DNA from: Bradyrhizobiaceae bacterium
Lineage (GTDB): Bacteria; Bacteroidota; Ignavibacteria; Kapaibacteriales; Kapaibacteriaceae
Reading direction: 5' to 3'
Assembly (NCBI GenBank): GCA_024103135.1
Contig: JAGFIZ010000102.1
Span: forward strand, 21,365 to 85,364
Length of the DNA stretch: 64,000 nt
The notes beneath the pieces are model-generated. The model did no database searches. It saw nothing but the letters and a program-made list of their open reading frames with translations, and was not told the origin of the DNA. This document shows positions 45,301 to 53,567 of this stretch, one piece after another. Positions within the stretch are counted from its first letter, which is position 1. Every line of letters starts with the position of its first letter. A program made the translations under genes and the position numbers.

Positions 45301-48300
45301 TTGCCAACATCAACCACCTAAGATTCTACCGTACAATCCACGGCATGAATGCCGAAGACGTTGAGGAGCTAGCAGACTCCTTGGATATCTCTGCAAACCC
45401 GTTCGAAGATTTGTGCGATCCCTTAACTGTGGAATGCATGGCAGAGTATGCAGCGAGGCAGTCAGACACCTGTAAGTCGATCTGCCAGATGCTGGCTGAC
45501 CGGTTCAAAGACTCCGTAATAGCTGCATGGCACAGAAAAGGTTATTGGGTTGAAGGTGATGCGTATGACTACCGGTCTGATCCTAAAATCAACGACACCA
45601 TCTCTATCTCAACCATTTCTTGTCTTTCATATGGTTTGCAGGCGGAGTGTGAGGCACAGTGCAAGCTCACTGTTGATGCCGATACCCTCGGTGTTGACTC
45701 AATATTGATTAACGGCATCGGTACGGAGGAAGAGATAGAGGCTATCAATAAGATTCGGTTCAACGCCGGATTCTCTGTCAGCATTGCCGATACCTGTACT
45801 AATCCTGCTGACATATCAATCACACGAAAGCAGCCAGCATCGCTGAAACTTGCTGAAGAGCTCAACTACCAATTGCAGCAGTTGAGACAAACCATGCAAG
45901 CAGAGGATACCTTGTGGGACTATTCCGCACTCTGGGCCAGTCTTGTGTTTGAGTTGCCGTATACCACAGGAGCATGTCCACCCGATTCAGTGCACCAGCG
46001 CATACCCGTATACAAGTATGGAAACGCAAAGTTTGTAGGTGGCGTGATTGAGGGAGATAGCAGTTATCCCGATCAGTGTTATCTCATTTATGAGTACGAC
46101 ATCCCGCAACCGCAGTCATACAACCTAACCAACCAGCACCCGATGGTTGGGTGGTTGAATGACTACTTGGACACCTACTGGGGCATGGAACAGAGTCAGA
46201 GCGTCGTTACCAACAACGGAACATTCGACTCATGCCGTACGAACAACGTGAGTTCATCAAACTACTACACATGGTACGGGAACCCTGATACGCTAACGGC
46301 CAATGACAGCTTGTTGTGGCAGTGGGAGTATTGTGCAGAAGATGGAGACACAGACTCGGTGTACTGCGATGCAATCTTCCCGTGTGTAAATGGGACAGCA
46401 CTCATGCCGCTAGACTCCATTCTGCAGATTCTATCCGTTACAAAGCACCTGTTCAGGATGTCGCCATCGGACACCACATTGCGCACCGCTGGTCAAATAA
46501 AACTCCACTTCAACCTTGGTGATGTGGTTATCTGGCTCGAACCGGATTCCTGCATTAGTGGAAGTATTGATTCATTGCAACTCCGCATGGAGGTCACGTA
46601 CCAGACTTGGGAGTACAAATACAAGACCACAATATCTAAGACTGAACTAACGACTCTGCTCAACAACGACTTCTCGGAGTCAGTAGGCAAGTTTGCGATG
46701 AATGACTATGGGCAGCTCGTCTTTGTCAACCTCTTGGAAGACACATACACGGACGTTGTGATAAATGGGATCAATTTCGACTGCTCAGATTGCCTGCATC
46801 GTGCGGACACCTTGTGCATGTCTATTTGTGATTCAGTTGAGTGTGGAACCATGTGTTTCCGCTGGCTGGCCGTGCCCGACTCACTCCATACGTGGGTACC
46901 CAAGCGTCGGTCATGTGCCGTAGACGCAATCAAGCTCATCCTCAATTCCGTTCGCCAGCAACTGGACGATTGCGAGCGCAACATCATCGACTCAGTAACC
47001 ATCAGCTACAATCGTTCCTGTGCTACCCCAGACTCTATTGCTGACCAGTTCCGTGCTACCTACGGCGTCGAACTTTACCACTACACACTCTATTACTACG
47101 ACCGAGCTGGTAAGCTCGTACAAACCGTCCCTCCCAAGGGGGTTCATCCTTTGCAACTCGGTAACATCACCAGGCTCAACCATCCTAATCACACGTTCAA
47201 GACCACGTATCGGTACAACACGCTTGGACAGTTAACAGAGCAGACAACACCGGACGGTGGCACAACAAAGTTTTGGTACAATGCCGTTGGTCAGCTCAGA
47301 TTGTCTCAGAATGCTCGGCAACAACCTGACAACAAGGTTTCGTACACTAACTACGATGGTATAGGTCGTGTGATAGAGGTTGGTCAGGCTACCGAGGGTA
47401 GTCCTTCATCAGCCGCATCTGGCACAACAACAGCGGCGGGAGAGTATCGCGTAATTACCAAGTACACGGACTTCTATGATTTGCCAGAACCTTGGGACTC
47501 ACGCACACAACGACTCTTGGACAATCGAATCAGCCGCGTTCAGAGCGACCGCGATGGCGACACCACAACACTCGGAGATCTGGTTACTACGTACTATTCC
47601 TACGATCCACACGGCAACGTAGAGTGGCTGGTTAATGAGCTGCCAGGACTTACAGGGACAGAGAACAGACAGGGCGTTCTAACGGAGTACGAGTACGACC
47701 TCATCAGTGGCAAGGTCATACGCGTTGCCCACCAGCCCGGGCGTTACGACGAGTTCCGTCACCACTACCGCTACGACCACGACTCACGCCTGGTATCGGT
47801 TTCCACAAGCCGCGACAGTGTGATCTGGGACGAAGACGCCCGCTACGAGTACTACCCGCACGGCCCACTGCGTAGATTGGAACTTGGTCAAGACAGTGTG
47901 CAAGGCATTGACTACACCTACACCATTCATGGCTGGCTCAAAGGCATCAACACTCCATCGCTCGACTCCTCACTCGATGTGGGACACGATGGTCACATCG
48001 GCGGCGAGCACGAAGCCTTTGCCAAGGATGCCTTCGGCATGATCCTGGGTTATCACACCAACGACTTCGTCCGCAGCGGCTCGCAGTTCGCCAGCGGCGC
48101 AAGCTGGTCCTACGCCGGGTACTCCCTCTACAACGGCAATATTGGCACGTGGACCTGGAACACGCGCCAGGCAGATGGCACTCCACTAAAAGCCCTCGCA
48201 GCCAAGTACCGCTACGACGTGCTCAACCGCATCAGATACGATTCATTGAGTGTAAGGGGCTCTGACGCGTGGGGAGCACTCTCCAACAAGTACGGCACAT

Positions 48301-49964
48301 CATACGCCTACGATCCCAACGGCAATATTCTTGCGCTAACTCGGCGCGACAGCAGCGGCAACCGGTTCGACGATCTCACCTACACATACCCAGGGACAAA
48401 TAATAAGCTCACTGGCATCAACGACACTGAAGCAGATAACGCCCACCCAACTGACCTTGACGACCAGATTGGGGACAGCTTCTACTACGATGAAACCGGC
48501 AACTTCGTTGGTGACGAAGACGAGATCGAACTGATCACGTGGACCCCTTCTAACAAGATTGACTCCGTGAAGAAGCGCAGTGATACTTGCGCCGTTGCTT
48601 TTCAATATGATGCAATGGGAAACAGAGTTGTTAAACGAGTATATGGTGGTAGTGGGGGCACAGTTCTTAGGAATACCACATGGTATTCTCGTGATGTTCG
48701 AGGTAAAGTTGTCGCGGTTTACTCACAAATCGGCAATGAAAACCTTGTTTCACTCAGCGAGATTACAATACATGGCAATGAACGACTAGGCTTGTTTACG
48801 CTGTCAGTTGAATACATCGAGTCTGATGAAAACCCGCGCGTTACGTTTGAGCGCCTTGTTGCGAAGAAACTGTTTGAGTTAAGTGACCAGCTCAATAATG
48901 TCAGGCTAATTGTTAGGGATGTATTAGAGGACGAAGGTTCAGGAATCCAGGCAAACGTATACAGTAGTACTGACTATTACCCGTATGGCATGCAACTTTC
49001 GGAGCGTACATATAGTTCATCAGAAGACTATCGCTATGGTTATGGTCGGTACGAGAAGGATGAGGAGATAGCAAAGCACGGCAACTACCTCAGTTTCGAG
49101 GACTATGGTTATGATCCGCTTGCCGCTAGAAGATGGAGTCCGGATAGAGAGGAAAAGAAGTTTGCGTGGATCTCGTGTTATGCTCCGTTTAACGGTAATC
49201 CGATGTATTGGACGGACAAAACCGGCAAAGAAAACATTCCAGCTCTTTTATGGGCTGCTGAGAACATGGCGAATAAAAACATTGTGTCAGACTACGAAGA
49301 CCCGTATTTCGGTTCAAAGAGTAATATCTGGACCTACAAGCTCGGAACAGTACCGGACAGAGCTGTCTGTTATGAGTCATGTTTTATGGCCTACCTAAAC
49401 TCTGGCCCGAAAGTTCTAGGCACACTTAAGAGTGGGTTTACTAATAGGTTAAATGCCTTTTTTGGCCGCTCACATAATACTGGAGGGATGAATTGGTTTA
49501 AGAACGGCAATGGTAGCGATAGAAAATTTGAAACTGACATGGGTAAGGGTGAGTTAGGTGACATTGTATTTATGGGCGAGGCGGCAGAAATGGAGGGGCA
49601 TTCAGTGCTACTTGCGAGCGATATCTCCTTTGACGAAGTGACTATTGACGGAAAACAGGTTCAAACCGCAACATTCTATTCGCTAAGCACTAGTTCCGAC
49701 ACACAGGAAGAGTCATATGGCGGTAGGACCTTCACGTTCATTCAGCAAGAGGACGGTTCCTGGAAACAACAAGGTGGCCATGAATATACATTCCGTGGAT
49801 TTGGCCAGATGAAAAACATCAAGACCACGGACGAACAAAGGCAGAAAGCCATGAAAGCGATAGAGAATGTAAAAGGCTTTATGCCACCCTCGGAAACACC
49901 ACCTGACACACCATCTGAAATTCCCGACGATACAACAGCGTCTGAAGCAGGGAGTGAGCCATGA
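42345..49964 (+). CDS. Giant RHS-repeat protein with variable C-terminal effector domain
   Basis: A protein of 2539 aa with a signal peptide near residues 20-38 (VVVSIFMLSQPLTAQ). Residues about 380-430 form the DUF6443-like start common in Bacteroidota RHS proteins (GLDGRPGMGELITYANGLGR). A Cys-rich stretch covers about 640-1570. YD repeats begin at about 1615 (YRYNTLGQLTEQTTPDGGTT) and continue to about 2100. The RHS core lies at about 2210-2290, ending DPLAARRWSPDREEKKFAWI then NGNPMYWTDKTGKE. The final 247 residues differ in style and are the likely toxin tip: C2342/C2346 (AVCYESCFMAYLNSG), then GELGDIVFMG and H2419 (MEGHSVLLAS). Cys, GDIVF, His in this order resembles NlpC/P60 or related cysteine peptidase/amidase folds. 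The next gene overlaps by 4 nt and is the candidate immunity gene. Confidence 0.85.
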   Translation: MLKNAAWNSYVTGYFLYTTKACMLVVVSIFMLSQPLTAQKSSETIQEYYTQTRTTFDKREGLVLQLDSACGLNLSANPRPDYCADRCISKAFLRISFGCTGLNRRFVSPDSNWSASLLASIIVRDEGNYLIGDLCDTISLTLSSDSIVSKPVAVYQRDVTNYLELACEEGLEDGFDSVLVTVLGLDSSGVPHVDDSLWLEVEVIEVESIGGRKGSSSLADCSVSSNIMIEPYDVSAVNPTTLFWETVDCPNDSFPNYQVQIVRLFNYDTTYQYTDSTIKTKIDWTNALTVETYGPQMDLTLTLSEGTGFYAWRVRPIGNMYPNSVGHELNWGCWSTAPPNGLADLLVTVGVGGVEISGHEEWEPCVFYYEQFDDTLNWNHVRTWVEGLDGRPGMGELITYANGLGRPRQVQVFDHQTDNILASVTAYDFEGRGQLTSMSAPISTGHFGYRTDVFDGSGGAPYRASDFDVSASTVGTAAGSISSYWSGSNPDTTIPSAEGYPFSRSLVTADPLGEPREESGPGSVLKINAGHTTLHYLASPADKELVSIFGDEAPDVASVLKKVTVDPNGVSSVAYVDHLGRTIATCLERKAAPPAAMLELDDNDSVNQLSMITSISKGISIIPGIITNTKTFLLADAMWVRLDYSLKKQTVDVECAQLCFSCDYETRMRLVNDVSGAELWSDTVLYIPTSCSPENDSLVMETDSIYLTPGRYRMERAIRTALPDTTTLEGENVIRTKRDKHVDSARALFYAEGQELIDSLFGADQIERYYNNQTDDGKLQDTMLAKYLEFYAALDVTKQVSVGACCTITLPQSPCATGCGDTLFEWEDFIYEKWGTVYGTDLEDYFWVGGDTTEPTFDYPSPAGSFDTLIKSMVVEGGYSCADLWGCFEGLVQQFDRVAFEELEDGTIRKRANFDFYERFLACAGKKLCNFSTTPTGPTGYRTRGWKYYYADTNDTETKQRLYSLEYNPSDTTGAWFCGQAETDSLANINHLRFYRTIHGMNAEDVEELADSLDISANPFEDLCDPLTVECMAEYAARQSDTCKSICQMLADRFKDSVIAAWHRKGYWVEGDAYDYRSDPKINDTISISTISCLSYGLQAECEAQCKLTVDADTLGVDSILINGIGTEEEIEAINKIRFNAGFSVSIADTCTNPADISITRKQPASLKLAEELNYQLQQLRQTMQAEDTLWDYSALWASLVFELPYTTGACPPDSVHQRIPVYKYGNAKFVGGVIEGDSSYPDQCYLIYEYDIPQPQSYNLTNQHPMVGWLNDYLDTYWGMEQSQSVVTNNGTFDSCRTNNVSSSNYYTWYGNPDTLTANDSLLWQWEYCAEDGDTDSVYCDAIFPCVNGTALMPLDSILQILSVTKHLFRMSPSDTTLRTAGQIKLHFNLGDVVIWLEPDSCISGSIDSLQLRMEVTYQTWEYKYKTTISKTELTTLLNNDFSESVGKFAMNDYGQLVFVNLLEDTYTDVVINGINFDCSDCLHRADTLCMSICDSVECGTMCFRWLAVPDSLHTWVPKRRSCAVDAIKLILNSVRQQLDDCERNIIDSVTISYNRSCATPDSIADQFRATYGVELYHYTLYYYDRAGKLVQTVPPKGVHPLQLGNITRLNHPNHTFKTTYRYNTLGQLTEQTTPDGGTTKFWYNAVGQLRLSQNARQQPDNKVSYTNYDGIGRVIEVGQATEGSPSSAASGTTTAAGEYRVITKYTDFYDLPEPWDSRTQRLLDNRISRVQSDRDGDTTTLGDLVTTYYSYDPHGNVEWLVNELPGLTGTENRQGVLTEYEYDLISGKVIRVAHQPGRYDEFRHHYRYDHDSRLVSVSTSRDSVIWDEDARYEYYPHGPLRRLELGQDSVQGIDYTYTIHGWLKGINTPSLDSSLDVGHDGHIGGEHEAFAKDAFGMILGYHTNDFVRSGSQFASGASWSYAGYSLYNGNIGTWTWNTRQADGTPLKALAAKYRYDVLNRIRYDSLSVRGSDAWGALSNKYGTSYAYDPNGNILALTRRDSSGNRFDDLTYTYPGTNNKLTGINDTEADNAHPTDLDDQIGDSFYYDETGNFVGDEDEIELITWTPSNKIDSVKKRSDTCAVAFQYDAMGNRVVKRVYGGSGGTVLRNTTWYSRDVRGKVVAVYSQIGNENLVSLSEITIHGNERLGLFTLSVEYIESDENPRVTFERLVAKKLFELSDQLNNVRLIVRDVLEDEGSGIQANVYSSTDYYPYGMQLSERTYSSSEDYRYGYGRYEKDEEIAKHGNYLSFEDYGYDPLAARRWSPDREEKKFAWISCYAPFNGNPMYWTDKTGKENIPALLWAAENMANKNIVSDYEDPYFGSKSNIWTYKLGTVPDRAVCYESCFMAYLNSGPKVLGTLKSGFTNRLNAFFGRSHNTGGMNWFKNGNGSDRKFETDMGKGELGDIVFMGEAAEMEGHSVLLASDISFDEVTIDGKQVQTATFYSLSTSSDTQEESYGGRTFTFIQQEDGSWKQQGGHEYTFRGFGQMKNIKTTDEQRQKAMKAIENVKGFMPPSETPPDTPSEIPDDTTASEAGSEP

Positions 49965-50404
49965 AAAACCTCATTACTGGGTTTGTTGTTTTAGTCTCAA
50001 TCTCCTCAACGCTGCATTCTCAAAACATTGACCAAAATGTGTGGAGCCAAACCCAGATTGAGAGGAGTCGATTCAAATCAGAGGTAATGAATGTAGTTCT
50101 TGCAACCGAGATTTTTGACTTTGTTTACAAGGACTCAGTCGTCTATTTCTCGACAAATGATCTGATAGTGGACAAGGTACATTACAATCTCCAAAAACTG
50201 GGTGCGAGAGTTGAAATTGTAGACAGTATTGAAGCCGCAAGGATGAATCAATTTGTTGTACTTGCCGACTTTACGTTAGACTGGACCAAGCCATTCAGCG
50301 TTAGAATACAATTGTCTGTGACACCAAACTTCACTTTGACATGGGGTCTTGAAAAGCATAATGAGAAATGGGTTGTGTTGGGTTACGCTCTCTTTGCAGA
50401 TTAG
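49961..50404 (+). CDS. Small exported protein, candidate immunity factor to the RHS tip
   Basis: A protein of 147 aa with a signal peptide (MKNLITGFVVLVSISSTLHS) and a mixed alpha/beta domain without cysteines in the mature part. It begins inside the last codons of the RHS gene (ATGA overlap) and is the last gene of the operon, the usual place for an immunity gene of a polymorphic toxin. The signal peptide puts it in the periplasm, which is where protection against a wall-degrading toxin would be needed. No known family is recognised. The immunity role is inferred from position and location only; a simple accessory protein is the alternative. Confidence 0.62.
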   Translation: MKNLITGFVVLVSISSTLHSQNIDQNVWSQTQIERSRFKSEVMNVVLATEIFDFVYKDSVVYFSTNDLIVDKVHYNLQKLGARVEIVDSIEAARMNQFVVLADFTLDWTKPFSVRIQLSVTPNFTLTWGLEKHNEKWVVLGYALFAD

Positions 50405-50617
50405 CATGTGAGGTCCCCTCAAATCCAATGTCAGTGCTTACGGTGGAATTGTAGCTGCTAATTGTGTTCTTCTAGTTAAACTGTTGACATGAAATCGGAT
50501 GAAGAGTTTATCTGGAACTATAGGAGAACATTGGGCTAGCTTTTGGTTGATGTTTCTCTGTGACGGACCATCATGCACTGTGGATCGCTAGAGCGGTCTA
50601 CATCCGAAAACCATAAT

Positions 50618-50640
50618 TTTGGCACTAGTAATTTGACACT
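50618..50640 (+). repeat. Putative right arm-type integrase sites
   Basis: TTTGGCACTA at 50618 and TTTGACACT at 50632 reproduce the pair found at 12643-12665, with the same 14-bp spacing and orientation. 19 of 23 positions are identical and differences are confined to the 4-nt spacer. It is 45 bp inside the right att copy, as expected for integrase arm sites. Confidence 0.6.
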
Positions 50641-50684
50641 AGTCATTGTGTTGACTGTAAACAAGGCTACGAAAGCACTGAGAC

Positions 50685-50704
50685 CAATTCCCTCCCTGAC
50701 CACA
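50685..50704 (+). repeat. attR: second copy of the tRNA-Phe 3' end
   Basis: CAATTCCCTCCCTGACCACA is identical to 12504-12523 and the rest of a tRNA is absent. It marks the right boundary of the 38.2-kb island and possibly the left boundary of a second element. Confidence 0.9.
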
Positions 50705-50716
50705 CGAAAAAACGCT

Positions 50717-50750
50717 AAGCCCCTTGTAGGTAAAGACTTACAAGGGGCTT
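50717..50750. terminator. Strong hairpin terminator just beyond attR
   Basis: AAGCCCCTTGTA (50717-50728) and TACAAGGGGCTT (50739-50750) form a perfect 12-bp stem with a 10-nt loop, followed by GTTCTTT. It may be the original terminator of tRNA-Phe displaced by the island, and may also end the minus-strand nuclease gene. Confidence 0.75.
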
Positions 50751-50759
50751 GTTCTTTCC

Positions 50760-50781
50760 GGGGGACATTCTGGGGGACATT
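50760..50781 (+). repeat. Tandem 10-bp direct repeats GGGGGACATT
   Basis: GGGGGACATT occurs at 50760-50769 and 50772-50781, 12 bp apart, 56 bp to the right of attR. Position next to an att site suggests arm-type or accessory-protein binding sites for a second integrated element. An operator for the nearby nuclease gene is the alternative, but the repeats lie downstream of that gene's stop. Confidence 0.5.
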
Positions 50782-50791
50782 TTCGAGGGTG

Positions 50792-52012
50792 TCACTTTGT
50801 CTTTTTGGGTAGGTGGAAGGCAAGAATGGTCAGGTCGATCTTGATAGCCTCATCCTCGACTTTCTTGAGACGGCATTGGAATCTGGCGGCCTCACTACTT
50901 TCAAGTTGCATCGTGTCAAACGCCTCGTGACCCCGAATGATCTCGGGGATCTGATCCACGATCTTCGTGAAGTCCTTGATGTCTCGGTTGAACACTAAGA
51001 TTGCTGCTTTCGTGTCGCGCCAGGTCAGATAACCAAGAACCTGAGTGATTGCATCCGAGAGTGACTGGGCTCCCTTCCAGTTCTTGCACTCGGCGATGAA
51101 GACATTGTGCTCTTTTGATCTGATGAGAATGTCTGTCTTCCCTGCCATGTTGAAGGCCTCCGCGGATGCCTGTCCCTCAAAGTGCGTGTTTAGCGCAGCA
51201 AGAAATACATGCCGTAGATCCTCTTCCTCAAGAGACGTGAAGGATGACGCCGCCCTCTCCATCATGATCCCCATACCCTTGCAGACATCAAGTATGTAGT
51301 TGTAGTCATCCTCCGAAATAGAAGGCTTGCTCTCTCTAACGTCGCTTGCCGCTACACTCGGTGGAGCAGCCAGCCGACGCTTCTTCTGTAGCGGAATCAC
51401 TTTCGAAGCCGGGCCCTCCCTTGGCTTAAGCTTGATACCGAGATCCGCTTCAAACTGGCGACGTTTCTCTGCCTCAGCTTTGCGTTTAAGGAGTAATCCT
51501 TCAATCTGACTTCTCAAGGACGAGTTAGCCTCCTGCACATCCTTGAGCAGCCACCCCAGATACTTCTGAATCTGGTTAACCTGGTCGTTGATCTGCTGTT
51601 TTAGCTTGACCGGGCTCTGTTCGATAGTCTCTACCGATATATAGATGATGCTCCTTGAGTCATCAGCCCATGCTCGTGGAGGGTTGTGGTCAAGTGTTGA
51701 TGGCGTAACTCTCAATAGGTCCGAATCTCCTTCGAACTGCTGCTCGACAGTGATTCCAACACCCCTCACGGTTGGAGAGTCGTAGTATCCTCCCCTTGGA
51801 GCTTCAACGTCGACGATTGCGGGCCCATCAGTTTGATACTCGCCGACGAGTTCGACCATTTGAAACAGGTGCTTGTCGCACAGATACTCCAGATGATCGT
51901 CGAACTGGCCGAGGATACTGTCCTCACTAAGTCTCTTGACGTACTCCCTCGCATCACTCATCCTGTTCAAAACAAGCTGATCTATCCTCGTTTCACTAAA
52001 CAGATGGCTCAT
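50792..52012 (-). CDS. Stand-alone PD-(D/E)XK nuclease, probable defence protein
   Basis: A protein of 406 aa. The N-terminal 150 residues are unknown, and a helical coiled-coil segment lies at about 155-200 (KLKQQINDQVNQIQKYLGWL, LLKRKAEAEKRRQFEADLGI). The C-terminal 150 residues carry a PD-(D/E)XK nuclease core: GKTDILIRSKEHNVFIAECK, with the Asp followed by E-C-K, then SDAITQVLGYLTW. This core type occurs in restriction and related anti-phage nucleases. The gene is transcribed away from the second type I R-M operon, which starts about 100 bp to its right. It lies just beyond attR. I considered Shedu-like (DUF4263) and Mrr-like families but cannot assign either. Confidence 0.7.
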   Translation of the reverse strand: MSHLFSETRIDQLVLNRMSDAREYVKRLSEDSILGQFDDHLEYLCDKHLFQMVELVGEYQTDGPAIVDVEAPRGGYYDSPTVRGVGITVEQQFEGDSDLLRVTPSTLDHNPPRAWADDSRSIIYISVETIEQSPVKLKQQINDQVNQIQKYLGWLLKDVQEANSSLRSQIEGLLLKRKAEAEKRRQFEADLGIKLKPREGPASKVIPLQKKRRLAAPPSVAASDVRESKPSISEDDYNYILDVCKGMGIMMERAASSFTSLEEEDLRHVFLAALNTHFEGQASAEAFNMAGKTDILIRSKEHNVFIAECKNWKGAQSLSDAITQVLGYLTWRDTKAAILVFNRDIKDFTKIVDQIPEIIRGHEAFDTMQLESSEAARFQCRLKKVEDEAIKIDLTILAFHLPKKTK

Positions 52013-52112
52013 GTAGCTGTGTCAGTAGAATGTATGGATTGAAGTCCCGAACCTAAATTAGACGGTCTCATTGATACCAAACGCGAGTATAGCGCACCGT
52101 CAAGCACTGCAC

Positions 52113-53567
52113 ATGTTCGAACAAGCCTTCAAAAACATCGATGACGTCCTCTGGAAAGAGGCCGGTTGTACCACCGAGCTTGACTACACGGAGCAGACGT
52201 CGTGGCTCCTGTTCCTGAAGTACCTGGAGGGCCTGGATCAGGATAGGGCTGCCGAGGCGAAGCTGGAAGGCAGGGAGTACAAGCCTATTCTCGAAGACAA
52301 GTTTCGGTGGGACAACTGGGCAGCTCCGAAGGGTCCGGATGGAAAATTGGATCACCACAAGGCCCTGACTGGAGATGATCTTCGTGACTTCGTCGACAAG
52401 AAGCTCTTCCCCTATCTGCAGAGCTTCAAAGGCAAGAGTGATCGCAGAACGATCGAGTACAAGATCGGCGAGATCTTCGGTGAGCTGAAGAACAAGATCC
52501 AGAGCGGATACAACCTCCGGGAGATCATCAACCAAGTCGATCAACTACGCTTTCGTTCGCAGAACGAGAAGCACGAGCTGTCTGCCCTGTACGAAGAGAA
52601 GATCCGGAACATGGGTAACGCCGGACGGAACGGTGGTGAGTACTACACGCCGCGCCCACTCATCCGTGCTATGATCAAGGTCGTCGATCCCCAGATCGGA
52701 GAAACGATCTACGACGGCGCGTGCGGTTCAGCAGGCTTCCTCTGCGAAGCGTTCGACTACATCCGCGAAAGGAACCCCAAGAGAACGACGAAACAGGACA
52801 AGACGCTCCAGGAGGACACCTTCTTCGGTAAGGAGAAGAAGTCTCTTGCCTATGTGATGGCGATCATGAACCTGATCCTTCACGGTATCGAAGCGCCGAA
52901 CATCATCCATACCAATACTCTTGCAGAGAACCTCGAAGACATTCAGGACAGGGACCGCTACGACATCATCCTCGCCAACCCACCCTTCGGTGGCAAGGAA
53001 CGCGCAGAAGTTCAGCAGAACTTCCCCATTCGAACCGGTGAGACGGCCTACCTCTTCCTGCAGCACTTCATCAAGATCATGAAGGCAGGGGGCCGTGGTG
53101 CCGTGGTGATCAAGAACACCTTCCTCAGCAATTCGGACAACGCCTCCAAGGCTCTTCGAAAAGAACTGCTGGAGACCTGCAACCTGCACACCATCCTTGA
53201 TTGCCCAAGTGGTACGTTCCTCGGCGCAGGCGTGAAGACCGTCGTGCTGTTCTTCGAGAAGGGTACAAAGACCCGCAAGATCTGGTACTACCAGCTCGAT
53301 CCCGGACGCAACATGGGTAAAAACACTCCCCTGAACGATGGCGACCTCGAAGAGTTCGTCAAGCTTCAGTCCAAGGCGTCGAATTCTGACAAGAGCTGGG
53401 TCGTCAAGGTAGGAGATCTGAATCAGGAGTCGTTTGATCTCACCGTACGGAATCCAGCAGCCAGCAGTGATGCAACACTGCGTCATCCAACGGAGATTCT
53501 GAAAGAGATTGAGCGCTTGGACGCTGAAGCCCAAGAGTTGGTCTCATCACTTCGCCGACTACTATGA
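52113..53567 (+). CDS. hsdM: Type I restriction-modification DNA methyltransferase subunit M (second system)
   Basis: A protein of 484 aa from ATG 52113; the TTG at 52071 is a less likely extension. The N-terminal helical HsdM_N domain (MFEQAFKNIDDVLWKEAGCT) precedes the methyltransferase: GEYYTPRPLIRAMIKVVDP, SAM motif DGACGSAGFL at about 200, and catalytic NPPF at about 289-292 (IILANPPFGG). The motifs are canonical, unlike the NPMW form in the first system, and overall similarity to it is low. It methylates adenine in a target chosen by the adjacent HsdS, whose gene overlaps by 4 nt. Operon order is hsdM-hsdS-hsdR. Codon and base composition look more GC-rich than the RHS genes to the left. 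Confidence 0.96.
   Translation: MFEQAFKNIDDVLWKEAGCTTELDYTEQTSWLLFLKYLEGLDQDRAAEAKLEGREYKPILEDKFRWDNWAAPKGPDGKLDHHKALTGDDLRDFVDKKLFPYLQSFKGKSDRRTIEYKIGEIFGELKNKIQSGYNLREIINQVDQLRFRSQNEKHELSALYEEKIRNMGNAGRNGGEYYTPRPLIRAMIKVVDPQIGETIYDGACGSAGFLCEAFDYIRERNPKRTTKQDKTLQEDTFFGKEKKSLAYVMAIMNLILHGIEAPNIIHTNTLAENLEDIQDRDRYDIILANPPFGGKERAEVQQNFPIRTGETAYLFLQHFIKIMKAGGRGAVVIKNTFLSNSDNASKALRKELLETCNLHTILDCPSGTFLGAGVKTVVLFFEKGTKTRKIWYYQLDPGRNMGKNTPLNDGDLEEFVKLQSKASNSDKSWVVKVGDLNQESFDLTVRNPAASSDATLRHPTEILKEIERLDAEAQELVSSLRRLL

Noticed and set aside
50792..52012. Shedu (SduA/DUF4263) nuclease
   Set aside because: The nuclease core is PD-(D/E)XK, but the flanking pattern of DUF4263 is not visible; kept as unassigned.
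52728..53534. 268-codon minus-strand open frame opposite the second hsdM
   Set aside because: A shadow of a well-supported methyltransferase gene, without recognisable product features.
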